Source: an uncultured bacterium | GTDB lineage: Bacteria > Verrucomicrobiota > Lentisphaeria > Victivallales > UBA1829 | Direction of reading: 5' to 3' | DNA length: 8,495 nucleotides | Assembly: GCA_900549045.1 (NCBI GenBank) | Contig: URNE01000076.1 | Location: forward strand, 1-8,495 | Shown: piece by piece, positions 6,000-8,495 of the stretch | Position numbering within the stretch: position 1 is the stretch's first letter | How the letters are laid out: every line of letters starts with the position of its first letter | Made by a program: the position numbers and the translations under genes | Notes under the pieces: generated by a model | Database searches by the model: none | The model's input: the letters and a program-made list of their open reading frames with translations, nothing else | What the model was told of the DNA's origin: nothing

Positions 6000-6460
6000 G
6001 ACGCTTTCTCTTCTTCGCCGCAATTGCTCTGCTGGTTTTTCTGTGCGGACTTGGAGCCGTGGCGTTTCATCGGACGCCGGTGAAGAAAACGGCGGCGAAG
6101 AGTGTCCCCGCTGTTCAGTCCCCCCGCCGGAATTCCGCTCCGCGCGGGCTCCCGCCGCTGCGTCTGCCGCCCGGAGTGACGGCGGAGCGTTGTCCGGAGA
6201 ACAGCTGGGAGTATTCGGGGGAGATCGCGGCGAATTTTGTTTCCGCGCGCGCCCGTTTGAACTCCTGGTTTCAGAACCAGTCGTGGCTCCCGGAGCGCCG
6301 GATTACTCTGGATGAAAGTTTAAGCCCGAAAGTCATCCTGACTTTTTCGGGGAATGCATATGAACTGACTCTGATGGTCTGGAAAATCAACACGGATCTG
6401 ACCGGATTCTCCTACCGCAGAGACAAAAAAAATGAACCGACCGGAGGTCTTGCAGAATGA
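5996..6460 (+). CDS. Unrecognised membrane-anchored small protein in Tad cluster
   Basis: 154 aa, no family recognised. It has a short basic N-terminus (MRR), one hydrophobic segment (about 4-23), a linker rich in Pro, Arg and Lys (about 25-60), and a soluble domain (about 65-154) with WEYSGE, several aromatic residues and a beta-like stretch VILTFSGNAYELTLMVWK. There is a Cys in the hydrophobic segment (C17, in VFLC), but its neighbours do not make a convincing lipobox, so a signal anchor or cleavable signal is more likely. GGAG (5986-5989) lies 6 bases before the ATG, and both ends overlap neighbours by ATGA. Its place between pseudopilin and ATPase suggests an accessory role at the assembly base or in the periplasm; that is context only. 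Confidence 0.7.
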   Translation: MRRFLFFAAIALLVFLCGLGAVAFHRTPVKKTAAKSVPAVQSPRRNSAPRGLPPLRLPPGVTAERCPENSWEYSGEIAANFVSARARLNSWFQNQSWLPERRITLDESLSPKVILTFSGNAYELTLMVWKINTDLTGFSYRRDKKNEPTGGLAE

Positions 6461-7545
6461 ATGACGCATCGTTTCTTGTCCTGTTCCTCGCACCCGTGAA
6501 GGAATATCTCGCCGACGACAAAGTATCCGAAATCCTGATTAACGGTCCCGACCATATCTACATCGAACGCGGCGGCACGCTGCAGGAGACTCCCGCAAAG
6601 TTCGCGAGCGAAGCGCAGCTGAAAGCGGCGGCGGTCAACATCGCAAAATCCGTTGAACGCCAGCTCGACGAGATGCACCCCGACCTCGATGCGCGTCTTC
6701 CCGACGGCTCCCGCGTTCATGCGACCATTCCGCCGATCAGCCGCAGCGGAACGATCATCTCCATCCGCAAATTCAAAAAGGACATGCTGACGATCGACAA
6801 GCTGGAGGACTACGGGAGCATTCCGCATGACGGCGTGCTTCTTTTGAACGCCATTGTCAAACTGCGCAAAAACACGATCGTTTCCGGCGGCACTTCGTCG
6901 GGAAAAACGTCTCTTCTGAACGCGCTGAGCGGACTCATCCCGGAGAACGACCGCATTCTGGTGCTCGAAGACGCGAGCGAGCTTCAGCTCCAGCAGAAAC
7001 ACACGGTCTATTTTGAAACGCGCAAACCGGACAAGAACGGCAACGGCGCGTTTTCAATCCGCGATCTTGTGATTGCGTCGCTGCGTCTGCGTCCGGACCG
7101 TCTGGTCATCGGAGAAATCCGCGGCGGCGAGGCGTTTGACCTCCTGCAGGCGATGAACACCGGTCACTCCGGCTCCATGTCGACCATTCACGCGAACAGT
7201 GCGGTTGATGCGCTGAGACGTATGGAAGCCTGCGCCATGATGAGCGGCATTGAGCTTCCGCTGACTGCGGTCCGCATGCAGGTGGCGTCCGCGATCAACT
7301 GCGTCGTGCAGACTTCGCACATGCCGGACGGCTCGCGGAAAACGGTTGAAATCGCGGAGGTCACGCCGCCTGAAAACGGGGAATACCGCATGCGCACTCT
7401 GATGAAATGGGAAACCGAATCCGCGTTTCCGGATCCTGAGAAACCCGGTCACATGGTCATCAAAGGCCGCTTCGTTCTCGGCGAAGCACCGACCTTCCGT
7501 CATGAGGCGGAAATCATGGGACTGGAACTGCCGAAATACGAATGA
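6457..7545 (+). CDS. tadA: TadA/CpaF-type secretion ATPase
   Basis: Cytoplasmic hexameric-type traffic ATPase that would power Flp pilus assembly. The 362 aa hold an N-terminal domain beginning KVSEILINGPDHIYIE, the conserved DARLPDGSRVHATIPP and IRKF segments, Walker A GGTSSGKT (144-151, K150), a Walker B/Glu motif RLVIGEIRGGE (E220) and the His box STIHAN (H245). Segment order and wording are of the CpaF/VirB11 family. It is shorter than many CpaF proteins (often about 450 aa or more) because the usual N-terminal extension is missing; the catalytic core is intact. GGAGG (6443-6447) lies 9 bases before the ATG. The start overlaps the previous stop (ATGA) and the stop overlaps the kinase start (ATGA). 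No tadB or tadC follows, which is unusual. Confidence 0.93.
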   Translation: MNDASFLVLFLAPVKEYLADDKVSEILINGPDHIYIERGGTLQETPAKFASEAQLKAAAVNIAKSVERQLDEMHPDLDARLPDGSRVHATIPPISRSGTIISIRKFKKDMLTIDKLEDYGSIPHDGVLLLNAIVKLRKNTIVSGGTSSGKTSLLNALSGLIPENDRILVLEDASELQLQQKHTVYFETRKPDKNGNGAFSIRDLVIASLRLRPDRLVIGEIRGGEAFDLLQAMNTGHSGSMSTIHANSAVDALRRMEACAMMSGIELPLTAVRMQVASAINCVVQTSHMPDGSRKTVEIAEVTPPENGEYRMRTLMKWETESAFPDPEKPGHMVIKGRFVLGEAPTFRHEAEIMGLELPKYE

Positions 7546-8387
7546 CGGAACCGGCTCCGTATTTTTTCGCGGGGGAACAGATCGCGGATGTTCAGCTGAT
7601 CCGTCCTCTGCGCGTGCGTGCGCTTGCCGAATGCTGGCTTGCCGCCGGACTCGCGGACGGTTCCCCGTGTGCGGTGAAATTCCTGCGTCGCGAAAATCCG
7701 CACGCCGCGCATTTTCATGAACTGGCGGATTTCCTTCAGCGTTCGAATTCGCCGTTCCTGATCCGCGTTCTGCGTCATGCGGAGACCGCGCAGGGAATGC
7801 CATACGCCGTCATGGAGTTCGCTTCCGGCGGTTCGCTCCGCCGGAAACTGGTGCAGCGCGGAAAGCTTTCTCTTCCGAAATCCGTTTTCCTTCTGCGCGG
7901 AATGCTTGAGGCGCTCGCGTCACTTCATGCAGACGGGATTGTTCACCGGGACGTCAAGCCGGACAACATCTGGCTGACTTCCGATGGCGGGTTCCGTCTG
8001 GGCGACCTCGGACTTGCGAAGCTTCCCGGCGTTGCGGAAGATCGTGGAAAGGTGTTCGGCACAGCGTCGTTTCTCTCTCCCGAACAGGCGCGGGATTCCT
8101 CCTGCGCGGATGCGCGGAGCGATCTTTACAGCCTTGCGCTTGTCCTGTTCGAAGTTCTGACGGGGAGTCCGCTCCGTCCGAAAGGAACGTTCGTGGAGAT
8201 GGTGAAGCGAATCCGTTCCGACCGCACCGCACCGCCAATGGAGCTTTTGCGTCAATCCGCGACGGAGAAACTTGCGGTTCTTCTGGGGCGGATGATGGAA
8301 TTTTCCCCCGCGCTGCGTCCGCAAAGCGCAGAGGAAGCCCTTGCCGGGCTCAATGAAATGAATCTTCCGGAAGAGACGCTTTTCTGA
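7542..8387 (+). CDS. Hanks-type Ser/Thr protein kinase, catalytic domain only
   Basis: A 281-aa eukaryotic-like kinase. Motifs in order: Lys of subdomain II in CAVKFL (K46), candidate alpha-C Glu E60, catalytic loop HRDVKPDN (D137), metal-binding DLG (D155) in place of DFG, activation segment ending GTASFLSPEQ (E181), and DARSDLYSLA for the F helix. These residues predict activity. The glycine-rich loop is degenerate: residues 21-35, where GxGxxG should lie, contain no Gly. There is no membrane segment and no PASTA, FHA or other sensor domain, so it is probably soluble and guided by partners. It overlaps the ATPase stop by ATGA and has no clear SD, so translation is likely coupled. Regulation of pilus assembly by phosphorylation is inferred from context. 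Confidence 0.92.
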   Translation: MTEPAPYFFAGEQIADVQLIRPLRVRALAECWLAAGLADGSPCAVKFLRRENPHAAHFHELADFLQRSNSPFLIRVLRHAETAQGMPYAVMEFASGGSLRRKLVQRGKLSLPKSVFLLRGMLEALASLHADGIVHRDVKPDNIWLTSDGGFRLGDLGLAKLPGVAEDRGKVFGTASFLSPEQARDSSCADARSDLYSLALVLFEVLTGSPLRPKGTFVEMVKRIRSDRTAPPMELLRQSATEKLAVLLGRMMEFSPALRPQSAEEALAGLNEMNLPEETLF

Positions 8388-8445
8388 TTCAGATGATATC
8401 GGTTTGCAGTAATCGTTTTGTCTATTTTTTCGCACTTTTTCTCTA

Positions 8446-8474
8446 TTGAGAAACGGCGGGATGACGCGTATATT
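8446..8474 (+). promoter_or_regulatory. Sigma70-like promoter leading out of the window
   Basis: TTGAGA (8446-8451), a 17-bp spacer and TATATT (8469-8474) lie in the 108-base gap after the kinase. The -10 region TATATTATCC resembles that of the pilin promoter (TATATTATTCC). The window ends in AAAGG, possibly the SD of the next gene, so a new transcription unit probably starts just beyond. No clear hairpin terminator is visible between the kinase stop and this promoter. Confidence 0.6.
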
Positions 8475-8495
8475 ATCCTCAGGTTCAACAAAAGG

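Noticed and set aside
6038..6049. Possible lipobox (VFLC) in the small membrane-anchored protein
   Set aside because: The residues before the Cys do not fit the usual L-[AS]-[GA]-C pattern (Phe and Leu at -2 and -1), so lipidation is not supported.
8388..8445. Possible terminator after the kinase
   Set aside because: There are T runs but no convincing inverted repeat in front of them.
1..8495. CRISPR array, insertion sequence or prophage
   Set aside because: No spaced direct repeats, transposase motifs, terminal inverted repeats or phage structural genes were found.

Overview
The window looks like a Gram-negative, SD-using, fairly GC-rich bacterium, most like the PVC/Lentisphaerota (Victivallis-type) gut lineages. 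This is inferred from style: a glycoside hydrolase beside a compact Tad-type pilus locus, clear Shine-Dalgarno sites such as GGAGG, and sigma70-like promoters with TTGAC- and TATATT-type boxes. No marker gene proves the phylum. The first ~110 bases differ: a partial tRNA on the minus strand lies downstream of a promoter with the Bacteroidota layout (TTTG, 20 bp, TAnnTTTG). Either an assembly join or transferred DNA may lie near positions 110-175.

Layout. 1-25 is the 5' end of a tRNA (minus strand) and 72-103 its likely promoter. 225-1940 is a cytoplasmic family 2 glycoside hydrolase resembling beta-glucuronidase but lacking the glucuronide-binding NxK motif; it has a candidate promoter (155-184) and ends at a perfect 12-bp hairpin. 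A strong promoter whose spacer holds an eleven-T run (2007-2034) then drives a Tad-like cluster, all on the plus strand: a Flp-type pilin (2068), a hairpin that may attenuate readthrough, a TadV/CpaA prepilin peptidase (2394), a TadE-like pseudopilin (2939), a large TadG-like protein (3604), a second TadE/F-like pseudopilin (5319), an unrecognised membrane-anchored protein (5996), a TadA/CpaF secretion ATPase (6457) and a Hanks-type Ser/Thr kinase (7542). A further promoter at 8446-8474 points out of the window.

How the genes fit together. The peptidase should trim the pilin and pseudopilins. TadE/G-like proteins probably form the base, tip or envelope-spanning part of the fibre, and the ATPase would power assembly. 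The seven genes from the peptidase to the kinase overlap at every junction (five ATGA, one TGATG), so they are probably translated as a coupled unit, which ties the kinase to the apparatus. Membrane platform genes (tadB/tadC), the secretin (rcpA/cpaC), tadZ and tadD are absent here and must be elsewhere if the system is complete. The most interesting points are the kinase at the platform-gene position, the pilin lacking the usual Gly before its cleavage site, and a T-tract promoter that could vary by slippage.
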